Assembly (NCBI GenBank): GCA_035606665.1
Contig: DATNEY010000012.1
Span: 1 to 6,477, forward strand
DNA from: DASUGC01 sp035606665
GTDB lineage: Bacteria > Acidobacteriota > Vicinamibacteria > Vicinamibacterales > SCN-69-37
DNA length: 6,477 bases
Direction of reading: 5' to 3'
A program made the position numbers and the translations under genes. Of this stretch, positions 1 through 5,780 are shown one piece after another; positions within the stretch are counted from its first letter, which is position 1, and the number at the start of each line of letters is the position of its first letter. Below the pieces are notes generated by a model, which made no database searches, was not told the DNA's origin, and was given only the letters and a program-made list of their open reading frames with translations.

Positions 1-113
1 TGATCCAGGACGACGCCGGCGAGCTCGGCCCGCCCGCCCTGGGCAGACGCGAGCGCCGCGAAGATCGCCAGAAGGAGCGCGGTGAGAACGGGGATGGAGA
101 GGCGCCGATTCAT
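1..113 (-). CDS. Exported protein, N-terminal fragment (signal peptide plus start of mature chain)
   Basis: Only the first 37 codons are inside the window; the gene runs off the left edge. The start is the ATG at 113-111, preceded on the minus strand by a good Shine-Dalgarno (GAGGGGG, positions 125-119) five bases upstream. The peptide begins MNRRLSIPVL, continues with a hydrophobic core of Leu, Ala, Ile and Phe to about residue 22, and ends in ASA followed by QGG. This is a textbook Sec signal peptide with likely cleavage after residue 24. The mature chain starts GGRAELAGVVLD. That opening resembles the carboxypeptidase-regulatory-like beta-sandwich seen at the N-terminus of many TonB-dependent receptors and other exported proteins of Acidobacteriota and Bacteroidota, but nine residues are too few to assign a family. 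Export is well supported; function is unknown. Confidence 0.75.
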   Translation of the reverse strand, partial: MNRRLSIPVLTALLLAIFAALASAQGGRAELAGVVLD

Positions 114-158
114 GATGACCCCCTCGTGAGACGGATTGAACAGCGGAAACGCGGCGCC

Positions 159-187
159 AGTATATCGACTGCTGTTCGAAACGTAAG
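159..187 (-). promoter_or_regulatory. Candidate sigma-70-type promoter for the exported-protein gene at 1-113
   Basis: On the minus strand a TATACT box (164-159) matches five of six bases of the -10 consensus. It sits 45 bases before the ATG at 113. A 17-base spacer separates it from CTTACG (187-182), which matches the -35 consensus at only three of six positions. The -10 stands out in otherwise GC-rich DNA and the spacing is ideal, but the -35 is weak and no transcript data support it. The rest of the 183-base gap (114-296) shows no gene. Confidence 0.3.
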
Positions 188-281
188 GAGTTTGGTAAGA
201 GGTCCGCTCGAATTTTCGTGACGGGGATCCACGCGGATGGATAGCCTCCTCGAGCCGGGTTTTCCGTGTATTTTCTGAAGT

Positions 282-300
282 CTGACGTGGGGTTCGTCAG
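282..300 (-). terminator. Short stem-loop overlapping the stop codon of the phospholipase D-type gene
   Basis: The sequence CTGACG, a seven-base loop, then CGTCAG forms a perfect 6-bp stem that includes the TGA stop (299-297). No T-run follows on the minus strand; the next bases are ACTTCAGAAAATACA. It is therefore not a classical intrinsic terminator. It could slow ribosomes or RNA decay, or be chance. Low confidence. Confidence 0.2.
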
Positions 301-1580
301 AAGAACTCGCCGAGCAGGCTCCAGAACTTCTCGTTCGCCTTCTCGTGGAGTCCGCGCCGCCGCCACTCTTCGAGAGTGAGCTGCTTGGCGCGCCGGAGAT
401 CCTCGTCGAATGTCCGCGTCAGCGCCTGCGCCAGCGTCCGATCGGCGATGCCGACGTTGACCTCGTCGTTCATGTCGAGCGATCGGTTGTCGAGGTTGGC
501 CGAGCCGATCACGCTCCACGCGCCGTCCACCACCATCGTCTTCGCGTGGATCATCGTCGGCTGATATTCGTAGATCTCGATCCCCTCCTGCAGCAGCCGA
601 TCGTAGACGCTGCGACTCGCCCACTTCACCGTTTTCGCGTCGGTGCGATCGCCTTCGACCAGCAGCCGGATGCGGACGCCGCGTTTGCGCGCCTGCTCGA
701 GCGCCCATTGGGTTGAATCGTCGAGCACGAAGTACGGCGTGGTGATGTCGAGCGTCTTCAGCGCGGCGCCGAGGCTCATGAGATAGAGGCGCTTGACGCC
801 GCCGCTGCCGCCGCTTGGCGCGCTCGACACGACGATCGACGATGCATCGCCCGCCGGCTCCGGCGGACGGCCGTCGCCGTTCGGGCCGATGGCCGGCTTC
901 ACGCTCGGCATCGTCTCGGCGAGGCTTTCATAGAACACCGCCTCGAGATAGCTCACCACCGGCCCGCGCATGCGGAACTGCGTGTCGCGCCAGTGGTCGC
1001 GATCCTGCGCGTGGCCGAGCCAGTGATCGGAGATGCCGATGCCGCCGGTAAACCCGACCTCGCCGTCGACGACGAGGATCTTGCGGTGATTGCGGTAGTT
1101 CGATTCCTGGATCGAGTACCACCGCACCGGACGGTAGTGGCCGACCTTCGCGCCGGCGCCCTCGAGCTGCTGGATATGCTCTTTTGGAATGTCGCTGGCG
1201 CCAAACGCGTCAACCACGACGTTGACCTCGACGCCGCGGCGCGCCGTATCAGCCAGCGCGCTGGTGAACTTGTCGGCGGCTTCGCCGGGGCTGTAGATGT
1301 AGGTGAGGAAGTTGACGCGACGCCGCGCGGAGCGGATCGCGTCGAGCATCGCCGGGTACACCTCGTCGCCGTTGAGCAGCATCTCGTAGCGATCGCCGCG
1401 GCTCGACGGGCTGGCGGTGACGGCGCCGACGTAGTCGTGGAAGCGCGCATCCTCGATCGAGATCGCGCTCTCGAGCCGCACCGTCGACGGATCCTGCGCA
1501 AACAACAGAAACAGGCCGACGATCGCCAGGACGGCGACGATGACCTTGGTTCGCTTTCTGACGTTCCCGATCCTTCGCAT
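297..1580 (-). CDS. Phospholipase D superfamily protein, cardiolipin synthase-like, membrane-anchored
   Basis: A complete 427-residue protein with two HKD catalytic motifs, the hallmark of the PLD superfamily. Motif 1 is HRKILVVDG (H165, K167, D172) followed by GG at 179-180. Motif 2 is HAKTMVVDG (H345, K347, D352) followed by GSANLDNRS at 359-367. The TPYF at 281-284 is also typical of bacterial cardiolipin synthases. Such enzymes join two phosphatidylglycerols, or PG and PE, through a phosphohistidine intermediate to make cardiolipin. Residues 12-28 form one hydrophobic helix after a basic stretch (RKRTK), so the protein is probably membrane-anchored or has an uncleaved signal. The ATG at 1580 is chosen. 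A GTG directly before it (1583) is also possible and is preceded by an in-frame TAA; neither has a strong Shine-Dalgarno. A proline/glycine-rich linker (about 231-262) joins the two halves. It is transcribed divergently from the protease gene. Superfamily certain; substrate inferred, and another phosphatidyltransferase or phospholipase activity is possible. Confidence 0.9.
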   Translation of the reverse strand: MRRIGNVRKRTKVIVAVLAIVGLFLLFAQDPSTVRLESAISIEDARFHDYVGAVTASPSSRGDRYEMLLNGDEVYPAMLDAIRSARRRVNFLTYIYSPGEAADKFTSALADTARRGVEVNVVVDAFGASDIPKEHIQQLEGAGAKVGHYRPVRWYSIQESNYRNHRKILVVDGEVGFTGGIGISDHWLGHAQDRDHWRDTQFRMRGPVVSYLEAVFYESLAETMPSVKPAIGPNGDGRPPEPAGDASSIVVSSAPSGGSGGVKRLYLMSLGAALKTLDITTPYFVLDDSTQWALEQARKRGVRIRLLVEGDRTDAKTVKWASRSVYDRLLQEGIEIYEYQPTMIHAKTMVVDGAWSVIGSANLDNRSLDMNDEVNVGIADRTLAQALTRTFDEDLRRAKQLTLEEWRRRGLHEKANEKFWSLLGEFF

Positions 1581-1633
1581 CACTTAAACGACGTGCAAGG
1601 CCGAAGCCGTCATCAGCGCGGCTCAACCGTTCC

Positions 1634-1678
1634 GAAAGCGCTCCAAGTGACTCGAACGACGGGGCTTCCGGCGCTTTC
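1634..1678. promoter_or_regulatory. Inverted repeat in the divergent spacer, possible operator
   Basis: GAAAGCGC at 1634-1641 and its exact complement GCGCTTTC at 1671-1678 flank 29 bases in the 150-bp spacer between two divergent genes. The right arm ends ten bases before the candidate -10 box of the protease gene. It could be a regulator binding site or an RNA stem-loop. With arms of only eight GC-rich bases, chance is a real alternative. Confidence 0.25.
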
Positions 1679-1688
1679 TCGATGCACG

Positions 1689-1694
1689 TATAGT
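1689..1694 (+). promoter_or_regulatory. Candidate -10 box for the secreted protease gene
   Basis: TATAGT matches the -10 consensus at five of six positions and lies 36 bases before the chosen ATG at 1731. This would give a short leader containing the ribosome binding site. No convincing -35 lies 16-18 bases upstream; that region reads GGCTTCCGG. Transcription may need an activator or a different sigma factor, or the box may be fortuitous. Confidence 0.3.
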
Positions 1695-1715
1695 CGATCG
1701 GTTTTCGGCTCACCA

Positions 1716-1721
1716 GAGAGG
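1716..1721 (+). promoter_or_regulatory. Ribosome binding site deciding the protease start
   Basis: GAGAGG (GAGAGGA through 1722) is a strong Shine-Dalgarno. Two in-frame ATGs follow. The one at 1722 overlaps it and has no spacer. The one at 1731 lies eight to nine bases downstream, the usual distance. This favours 1731 as the start and trims three residues (MDP) from the longer reading. Confidence 0.6.
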
Positions 1722-1730
1722 ATGGACCCT

Positions 1731-2954
1731 ATGCACCTTCGACCCGTTCTCGCCGCCGCCGCGGCGCTCGCCGCCGTCACGCTCGGCCTCGTGCCCGCTT
1801 CCGCGCAGCGTCAAACCGATCCGCTGGGACAACGCGTCGACCGTCCGAAAATGCTTCGCAAGGGCCCCCAGGCCATCGCGCAACACTACATCGTCGTCCT
1901 CGACGAGGACGCGGCCGGACAGCAGGGGAACATGTCGCGGACGGCGTCGACCGCCAACGAGATGGCGTTCCGCGCCGGCGGCGAGATCACCAACGTCTAT
2001 GCGCACGCGATCAACGGCTTCTCGGCGCGGATGTCGGACACGCAGGCGGTCGCCTTGAGCGAAGACCCGCGCGTGAGGTTCGTCGAGGAGGACTCGATGA
2101 TGTTTGCGACGGCGACGCAGACCAACCCGCCGTGGGGGCTCGATCGGATCGGCCAGCGCGATCTGCCGCTGAACCAGACCTACTCGTACACCAGCACCGG
2201 CAGCGGCGTGAACGTCTACATCATCGACACCGGCATCCGGACGACCCATACGCAGTTCGGCGGACGCGCCTCGAAAGTGTTCGATTCGATCGGCGACGGG
2301 CAGAACGGCAACGACTGCAACGGCCACGGCACGCACGTGTCCGGCACGGTCGGCGGCTCGACCTACGGCGTCGCGAAGGCGGTGCGGCTGTTCGCGGTGC
2401 GGGTGCTGAGCTGCTCGGGATCGGGCAGCAACTCGGGCGTCATCGCGGGCGTGGACTGGGTGACGGCAAATCATGTCAGTCCCGCGGTGGCGAACATGAG
2501 CCTCGGCGGAGGCGTGTCGACGGCGCTCGACACGGCGGTGCGCAACTCGATCGCCTCCGGCGTCACCTACGCGATCGCGGCCGGCAACTCGAACATCAAC
2601 GCCGCGAACGCGTCGCCGGCGCGGGTGAGCGAAGCGATCACGGTCGGCGCGTCGACCAGCAGCGACGCGCGCGCGTCGTTCTCGAACTTCGGCAGCGTCG
2701 TCGACATCTTCGCGCCCGGCGTCGGCATCCTGTCGGCGTGGAGAACGAGCGACACCGCGACGAACACGATCAGCGGCACGTCGATGGCGACCCCGCACGT
2801 GGCCGGCGTGGCGGCGAGATATCTGCAGAACAACCGGACGGCGTCGCCGGCGACGGTGAGGAACGCGATCGTCAACGCGGCGACACTGAATCATCTGAGC
2901 GGCCTGCCGACCGGCACGGCCAACCGGCTGCTGTTCTGGTCGAGCGCTCAATAG
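1731..2954 (+). CDS. Secreted subtilisin-like serine protease (S8, proteinase K/aqualysin type) with I9 propeptide
   Basis: A complete 407-residue preproenzyme. Residues 1-25 are a signal peptide (MHLRPVLAAA onward, ending PASA before Q26). Residues about 52-125 are an inhibitor_I9 propeptide: HYIVVLDED opens it, INGFSARMS lies mid-domain and VRFVEEDSMM closes it. The propeptide acts as an intramolecular chaperone and is normally removed autocatalytically. The catalytic domain (about 130-407) has the full Asp/His/Ser triad: D166 in YIIDTGI, H199 in CNGHGTHVSGT and S351 in SGTSMATPHVAG. The oxyanion Asn is N286 in AAGNSN. The only cysteines, C196 and C228, lie three before and 29 after the catalytic His, as in the first disulfide of aqualysin I; that enzyme's second disulfide is absent. 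The chain ends at the catalytic domain, with no C-terminal prepeptidase, P-domain or sorting tag. It is expected to hydrolyse proteins outside the cytoplasm with broad specificity. The TAG stop falls inside a short repeat (2944-2960). The ATG at 1722 is the alternative start. Confidence 0.96.
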   Translation: MHLRPVLAAAAALAAVTLGLVPASAQRQTDPLGQRVDRPKMLRKGPQAIAQHYIVVLDEDAAGQQGNMSRTASTANEMAFRAGGEITNVYAHAINGFSARMSDTQAVALSEDPRVRFVEEDSMMFATATQTNPPWGLDRIGQRDLPLNQTYSYTSTGSGVNVYIIDTGIRTTHTQFGGRASKVFDSIGDGQNGNDCNGHGTHVSGTVGGSTYGVAKAVRLFAVRVLSCSGSGSNSGVIAGVDWVTANHVSPAVANMSLGGGVSTALDTAVRNSIASGVTYAIAAGNSNINAANASPARVSEAITVGASTSSDARASFSNFGSVVDIFAPGVGILSAWRTSDTATNTISGTSMATPHVAGVAARYLQNNRTASPATVRNAIVNAATLNHLSGLPTGTANRLLFWSSAQ

Positions 2955-2980
2955 CGGCGACTTGCGCTCGATAGCGGCGG
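2944..2980 (+). repeat. Imperfect 17-bp tandem duplication spanning the protease stop codon
   Basis: The 17 bases at 2944-2960 (GCGCTCAATAGCGGCGA) recur at 2964-2980 with two differences (A to G twice), separated by CTT. The first copy contains the last protease codons and the TAG stop. Its core ATAGCGGCGAC (2951-2961) is also found exactly at 5565-5575, three bases after the stop of the next gene. The segment therefore looks like the edge of a dispersed repeat rather than ordinary coding DNA. Confidence 0.6.
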
Positions 2981-2986
2981 CTGCCT

Positions 2987-3107
2987 AACCGCGGAGAACG
3001 CAGAGCACGCAGAGCCTCAAGAGTGGGTTCAAAGTACTCGTAGCGCAGCCCTTCAGGGCTGCCGCAATTTGAGCTTTCTTTTTGGCCTCTGCGTTCTCTG
3101 TGCGGTT
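2987..3107. repeat. Inverted-repeat element, copy A: CGCAGAG-type arms around a nested hairpin
   Basis: The left arm (2987-3014) reads AACCGC then GGAGAACGCAGAGCACGCAGAG-type units with a 9-base period. The right arm (3087-3107) is CTCTGCGTTCTCTGTGCGGT plus one T. It complements the left arm once one 9-base unit is skipped, so the two can pair as an imperfect long stem. The intervening 72 bases hold a smaller palindrome (3045-3062). The element begins about 30 bases after the protease stop. No protein is likely here. With the following copy it fills most of the 330-base gap 2955-3284. Confidence 0.7.
3045..3062. repeat. Nested perfect hairpin GCAGCCC-TTCA-GGGCTGC
   Basis: A 7-bp perfect stem with a four-base TTCA loop. 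It extends by two more G-C pairs (GC 3043-3044 with GC 3064-3065) if C3063 is bulged. The surroundings (AGTACTCGTAGC before, CGCAATTTG after) look like a dispersed intergenic element placed within copy A. I recall similar sequences from Acidobacteriota-type genomes but cannot check that here. No T-run follows closely; TTTCTTTTT begins at 3075. Confidence 0.6.
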
Positions 3108-3131
3108 TCACACGCGCTGCGCATCATTCAC

Positions 3132-3194
3132 CGAACCACGCAGCGTCTGATTTTTCCTTTTCTAACTCTGCGATCTCTGCGGTCTCTGCGGTTA
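3132..3194. repeat. Inverted-repeat element, copy B: complete right arm, degenerate left arm
   Basis: The right arm at 3166-3194 consists of CTCTGCGAT, CTCTGCGGT and CTCTGCGGTTA units. It is preceded by a pyrimidine tract (TTTTTCCTTTTCT, 3151-3163). A short, decayed left arm (GAACCACGCAGCGTCTGA, 3133-3150) lies before the tract. From the pyrimidine tract through the arm and the following CAGGCGCC-CGAATG, it aligns with 5719-5776 with few differences. This marks both as copies of one repeat family. Confidence 0.65.
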
Positions 3195-3198
3195 AGCA

Positions 3199-3238
3199 GG
3201 CGCCACGAATGGTTCGACGGCGCCACAAATGCTTCACC
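3199..3238 (+). repeat. Two 20-bp tandem units (GGCGCCACRAATGSTTCRMC)
   Basis: Positions 3199-3218 and 3219-3238 are head-to-tail copies differing at four bases. Each starts GGCGCCAC and ends in a TTC-containing hexamer. A single unit follows the corresponding arm at 5765-5784 (GGCGCC, CGAATG, TTCACC), so the unit belongs to the flank of the inverted-repeat element and has been duplicated here. Confidence 0.55.
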
Positions 3239-3259
3239 GACGGTGAACCGGGCTACTAT
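3233..3259 (+). promoter_or_regulatory. Palindrome plus candidate -10 box upstream of the DUF5916 gene
   Basis: TTCACC-GAC-GGTGAA (3233-3247) is a perfect 6-bp inverted repeat with a three-base centre. Six bases later TACTAT (3254-3259) resembles a -10 box and lies 25 bases before the ATG at 3285. The palindrome occupies the position where a -35 or operator would sit, and its left half comes from the repeat unit ending at 3238. No good -35 hexamer is visible. This is a plausible regulated promoter, unproven. Confidence 0.3.
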
Positions 3260-3284
3260 TCTGATCGAGTGTCGCGAATCAATC

Positions 3285-5561
3285 ATGAATCGAGCCAGCC
3301 TGTCCTTCATATGTATCAGTGCGCTCTGCGTACACGTTCTCACCGATGCGACGACCGCGGCGGGGCCCGATCAATCGATCGTTGATTCCTCGCGCGCCAC
3401 GGCACCGGCCCGGTTGACGGCGACGGCCGTCGCGGTGGCCGAAGGCCCGGTGATCGACGGCGCCGTGCTGGACGATCCGGTCTGGGCTCAGGCGCCGGTG
3501 ATCAGCGGGTTCTGGCAGGAGCAGCCCGACGAAGGGCAGCCGGCGTCGGAAACGACCGAGGTCCGGATGCTCTACACCAACGACACGCTGTATGTCGGCG
3601 TCGTCTGCTACGACCGCGATCCGGCGTCGATTGTCGTGTCCGACTCGCGCCGCGACGCGCCGCTCGACGACAGCGACAGCTTTCAGATGATCTTCGACAC
3701 CTACCGCGATCGCCAGAATGGCTTCGTCTTCGGCACCAATCCCGCGGCGATTGAATACGACGGGCAGGTGACCAACGAGGGGCAGGGCGGCGGCGGCACG
3801 GGCGGAGGCGGCGGCGGCAACCAGCAGTCAGGGTCGGGCGCCGGTTTCAACCTGAATTGGGACGGCGCGTGGGAAGTCGAGGCGAAGATCGACGAGCGCG
3901 GCTGGACCGCGGAATTTGCGATTCCGTTTCGCACGCTGCGGTTTCCGTCCGGGTCGGACCAGGTCTGGGGGATGAACTTCCAGCGCAACATCCGGCGGCG
4001 GAACGAGCGCGCGTACTGGGCGCCTATCCCGAGGCAATTCAGCCTCTACCGCCTGTCGCTCGCCGGATCGGTCGCCGGCATCCGCACGCCTGTCGTCCGC
4101 AACTTCAAGGTGACCCCGTACGCGCTCGCGAACGCGCTCGAATCGGGCGAGAAGCCGGTGGCGTCGACGGTGATCGGCGACGTCGGCGCCGACCTGAAAT
4201 ACAACCTGACGCCGAGCCTGACGCTGGACGCGACCGTGAACACCGACTTCGCGCAGGTCGAGGTCGACGATCAGCAGGTCAACCTGGATCGGTTCAACCT
4301 GTTCTTCCCGGAGAAGCGGCCGTTCTTCCTCGAGAACGCCGGCTTCTTCACCGTCGGCAACCCGGGCGAAGTCGACCTCTTCTTCAGCCGCCGCATCGGC
4401 ATCGGCGAAAACGGCGAGGCGATTCCGATTCTCGCCGGCGGCCGCGTCTCGGGAAAAGCGGGCCGGTTCAACCTCGGCCTGCTGAATATGCAGACCGACG
4501 AGTTCCAGGATCGCGTCGCGGCCAACAACTTCAGCGTCATGCGCGTGACGCGCGACCTCCCGAACCGATCGTCGGTCGGCGGCCTGTTCGTGAACCGCTC
4601 CGGAACCGGCAGCCTCTCGCCGGATGGCAACACCAACCAGACCTATGCGCTCGACGGGAAATGGGGCATCGGGCAGGCGACGATGCTCTCGAGCTTCGTC
4701 GCACGGACGCGCACGCCGGGCGTGGACGGCCGCGACCATGCCTACAACCTGCGATCGCGAACCAACGTGCCGCGCTTCGACCTCGAGATGGGGTATCAGG
4801 AAGTCGGCGACGTCTTCAATCCAGAAGTCGGGTTTCTCAGCCGCGACGGCTACCGCAAGGTCGATTTCCGGCTGCAGACGCGATTCCGGCCCAACGACTT
4901 CCTGAAGCTCCAGGAACTGCGGCCGCACGTCAACTCGCGCGCCTTCTTCGGATTCGACGGCTTTCAGGAGACCGGCTACGCGCACATCGACAATCACTGG
5001 CAGTTCAAGGACAGCACCGAGGTGCACACCGGGATGAACCTGACGCTCGAGGGCGTGCGCCGGCCGTTCGAGATTTTCCCCGGGATTGTCGTGCCGCCCG
5101 GCACCTACGATCACCAGGAGGCGCAGCTGGTCTTCATGTCGAACCAGGGGCTGCCGGTCAGCGTGCGGATGATGACGACGATTGGCGGGTTTTTCGGCGG
5201 CGACCGCGTCGCGCTCAGCCCGACGCTGAACATGCGGCTTGGGGAAACGCTCACCACCGAGGTGGCGTATCAGCGGAACGACATCGACCTGCCGTGGGGA
5301 AGCTTCGTCACCAACCTGCTGCGGTCGCGGATCTCCTACTCGTTCAACCCGCGGACGTTCGTTCAAGGGCTGGTGCAGTACAACGACCGCGCCGACCTGT
5401 GGTCCATGAACCTGCGGTTCGGGTGGCAGCAGGCCGCCAACACCGGGCTCTTCATCGTCTACACCGACACGCGCGGGCTCTACGATCTCGTCGATCGTCC
5501 CGAGCGGACCGACCGCAGCCTGATCGTGAAGTTCAGCCGGATGTTCGATCTGCTGCAGTAA
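3285..5561 (+). CDS. DUF5916 family protein: CBM9-like domain plus predicted outer-membrane beta-barrel
   Basis: A complete 758-residue protein. MNRASLSFICISALCVHV is a signal-peptide-like N-terminus. Residues about 53-262 form a carbohydrate-binding-module-9-like domain, opening with GPVIDGAVLDDPVWAQA and continuing through LYTNDTLYVGVVCYD and WTAEFAIPFRTLRF. Residues about 270-758 match the DUF5916 style, with the conserved block FNLFFPEKRPFFLENAGFF (337-355) and FFSRRIG (366-372). Alternating aromatic and polar strands to the C-terminus suggest an outer-membrane beta-barrel, and the end (LIVKFSRMF then DLLQ) resembles a barrel-insertion signal with a short tail. A glycine-rich stretch (167-187) interrupts the CBM9-like domain. 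The ATG at 3285 is chosen because it gives the signal peptide and because upstream in-frame sequence is repeat DNA (runs like LRSLRSLRL). The Shine-Dalgarno is weak. Family function is unknown; binding or uptake of a glycan or other surface role is inference only. No protease or nuclease motif seen. Confidence 0.9.
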   Translation: MNRASLSFICISALCVHVLTDATTAAGPDQSIVDSSRATAPARLTATAVAVAEGPVIDGAVLDDPVWAQAPVISGFWQEQPDEGQPASETTEVRMLYTNDTLYVGVVCYDRDPASIVVSDSRRDAPLDDSDSFQMIFDTYRDRQNGFVFGTNPAAIEYDGQVTNEGQGGGGTGGGGGGNQQSGSGAGFNLNWDGAWEVEAKIDERGWTAEFAIPFRTLRFPSGSDQVWGMNFQRNIRRRNERAYWAPIPRQFSLYRLSLAGSVAGIRTPVVRNFKVTPYALANALESGEKPVASTVIGDVGADLKYNLTPSLTLDATVNTDFAQVEVDDQQVNLDRFNLFFPEKRPFFLENAGFFTVGNPGEVDLFFSRRIGIGENGEAIPILAGGRVSGKAGRFNLGLLNMQTDEFQDRVAANNFSVMRVTRDLPNRSSVGGLFVNRSGTGSLSPDGNTNQTYALDGKWGIGQATMLSSFVARTRTPGVDGRDHAYNLRSRTNVPRFDLEMGYQEVGDVFNPEVGFLSRDGYRKVDFRLQTRFRPNDFLKLQELRPHVNSRAFFGFDGFQETGYAHIDNHWQFKDSTEVHTGMNLTLEGVRRPFEIFPGIVVPPGTYDHQEAQLVFMSNQGLPVSVRMMTTIGGFFGGDRVALSPTLNMRLGETLTTEVAYQRNDIDLPWGSFVTNLLRSRISYSFNPRTFVQGLVQYNDRADLWSMNLRFGWQQAANTGLFIVYTDTRGLYDLVDRPERTDRSLIVKFSRMFDLLQ

Positions 5562-5563
5562 CC

Positions 5564-5608
5564 GATAGCGGCGACAGCCTAACCGCAGAGACCGCGGAGC
5601 GCGCAGAG
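5564..5608 (+). repeat. Inverted-repeat element, copy C: left flank and left arm
   Basis: Starting three bases after the DUF5916 stop, GATAGCGGCGACAGCCT (5564-5580) is followed by an arm (5581-5608) of AACCGCAGAG, ACCGCGGAG and CGCGCAGAG units. The whole 45 bases align with 2970-3014 downstream of the protease, with a handful of substitutions and no gaps. A pyrimidine tract (TTTATTTTTCTCTTG) follows. The expected right arm is only hinted at by ACTCTACGGCGA (5629-5640), so this copy looks decayed or truncated. Confidence 0.65.
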
Positions 5609-5683
5609 TTTATTTTTCTCTTGCTTGAACTCTACGGCGAACAGGCTGCTCTCTGATTCAGTGCTGGATCGCGTTGACTGTTT

Positions 5684-5760
5684 AACCGCGGAGAACGCGG
5701 AGCACGCAGAGTTTGGTTTTTCCTTTTTAGACTCTGCGATCTCTGCGATCTCTGCGGTTA
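5684..5760. repeat. Inverted-repeat element, copy D: complete two-armed palindrome with 9-base periodic arms
   Basis: This is the cleanest copy. The left arm (5684-5711) is AACC, GCGGAGAAC, GCGGAGCAC, GCAGAG. The right arm (5732-5759) is CTCTGCGAT, CTCTGCGAT, CTCTGCGGTT. Each is 28 bases. They complement at 23 of 28 positions, and two mismatches become G-U pairs in plus-strand RNA. The 20-base loop is T-rich (TTTGGTTTTTCCTTTTTAGA). It lies between the convergent DUF5916 and beta-helix genes, so it may act as a folded 3' element for either transcript. There is no T-run after the stem, so a standard intrinsic terminator is not shown. The 219-base gap 5562-5780 contains copies C and D and nothing I take for a gene. 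Confidence 0.7.
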
Positions 5761-5780
5761 CACAGGCGCCGCGAATGAGT

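Noticed and set aside
1249..1713. Minus-strand frame starting at 1713 as a possible N-terminal extension or frameshifted start of the PLD-type protein
   Set aside because: It is in a different frame from the HKD protein, which has an in-frame TAA just before its GTG/ATG start. No sign of a frameshift.
993..1721. In-frame extension of the protease reading frame upstream to 993
   Set aside because: It overlaps the phospholipase D-type gene on the other strand. A signal peptide and ribosome binding site lie at 1716-1731. The extension is a GC-rich shadow frame.
1710..2951. Long minus-strand open frame opposite the protease (413 residues)
   Set aside because: Arg/Asp/Val/His-rich composition with no domain motif, as expected opposite a high-GC gene with strong third-position bias. 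The sense strand has the full catalytic triad.
2987..3107. Insertion sequence bounded by inverted repeats
   Set aside because: Only 121 bases with no transposase, and no clear target-site duplication that I could identify. Called a repeat element instead.
2872..3111. Minus-strand 79-residue reading frame in the spacer
   Set aside because: It translates the repeat arms and nested hairpin (LEALRALRS and similar) and overlaps the protease end. No family resemblance.
2987..3194. CRISPR array suggested by repeated CGCAGAG/CTCTGCG units
   Set aside because: Units are 7-9 bases, directly abutting and in inverted arms, with no 25-40 base repeats separated by unique spacers and no cas genes.
3069..3284. 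N-terminal extension of the DUF5916 protein to a TTG at 3069
   Set aside because: The added residues (LRSLRSLRL and similar) are translated intergenic repeat. The ATG at 3285 starts a signal peptide.
3828..5366. Long minus-strand open frame opposite the DUF5916 gene (512 residues), and a plus-strand +1 frame at 3857-5656
   Set aside because: Both have low-complexity Arg-rich composition and no motifs, while the DUF5916 frame carries conserved blocks throughout. Shadow frames.
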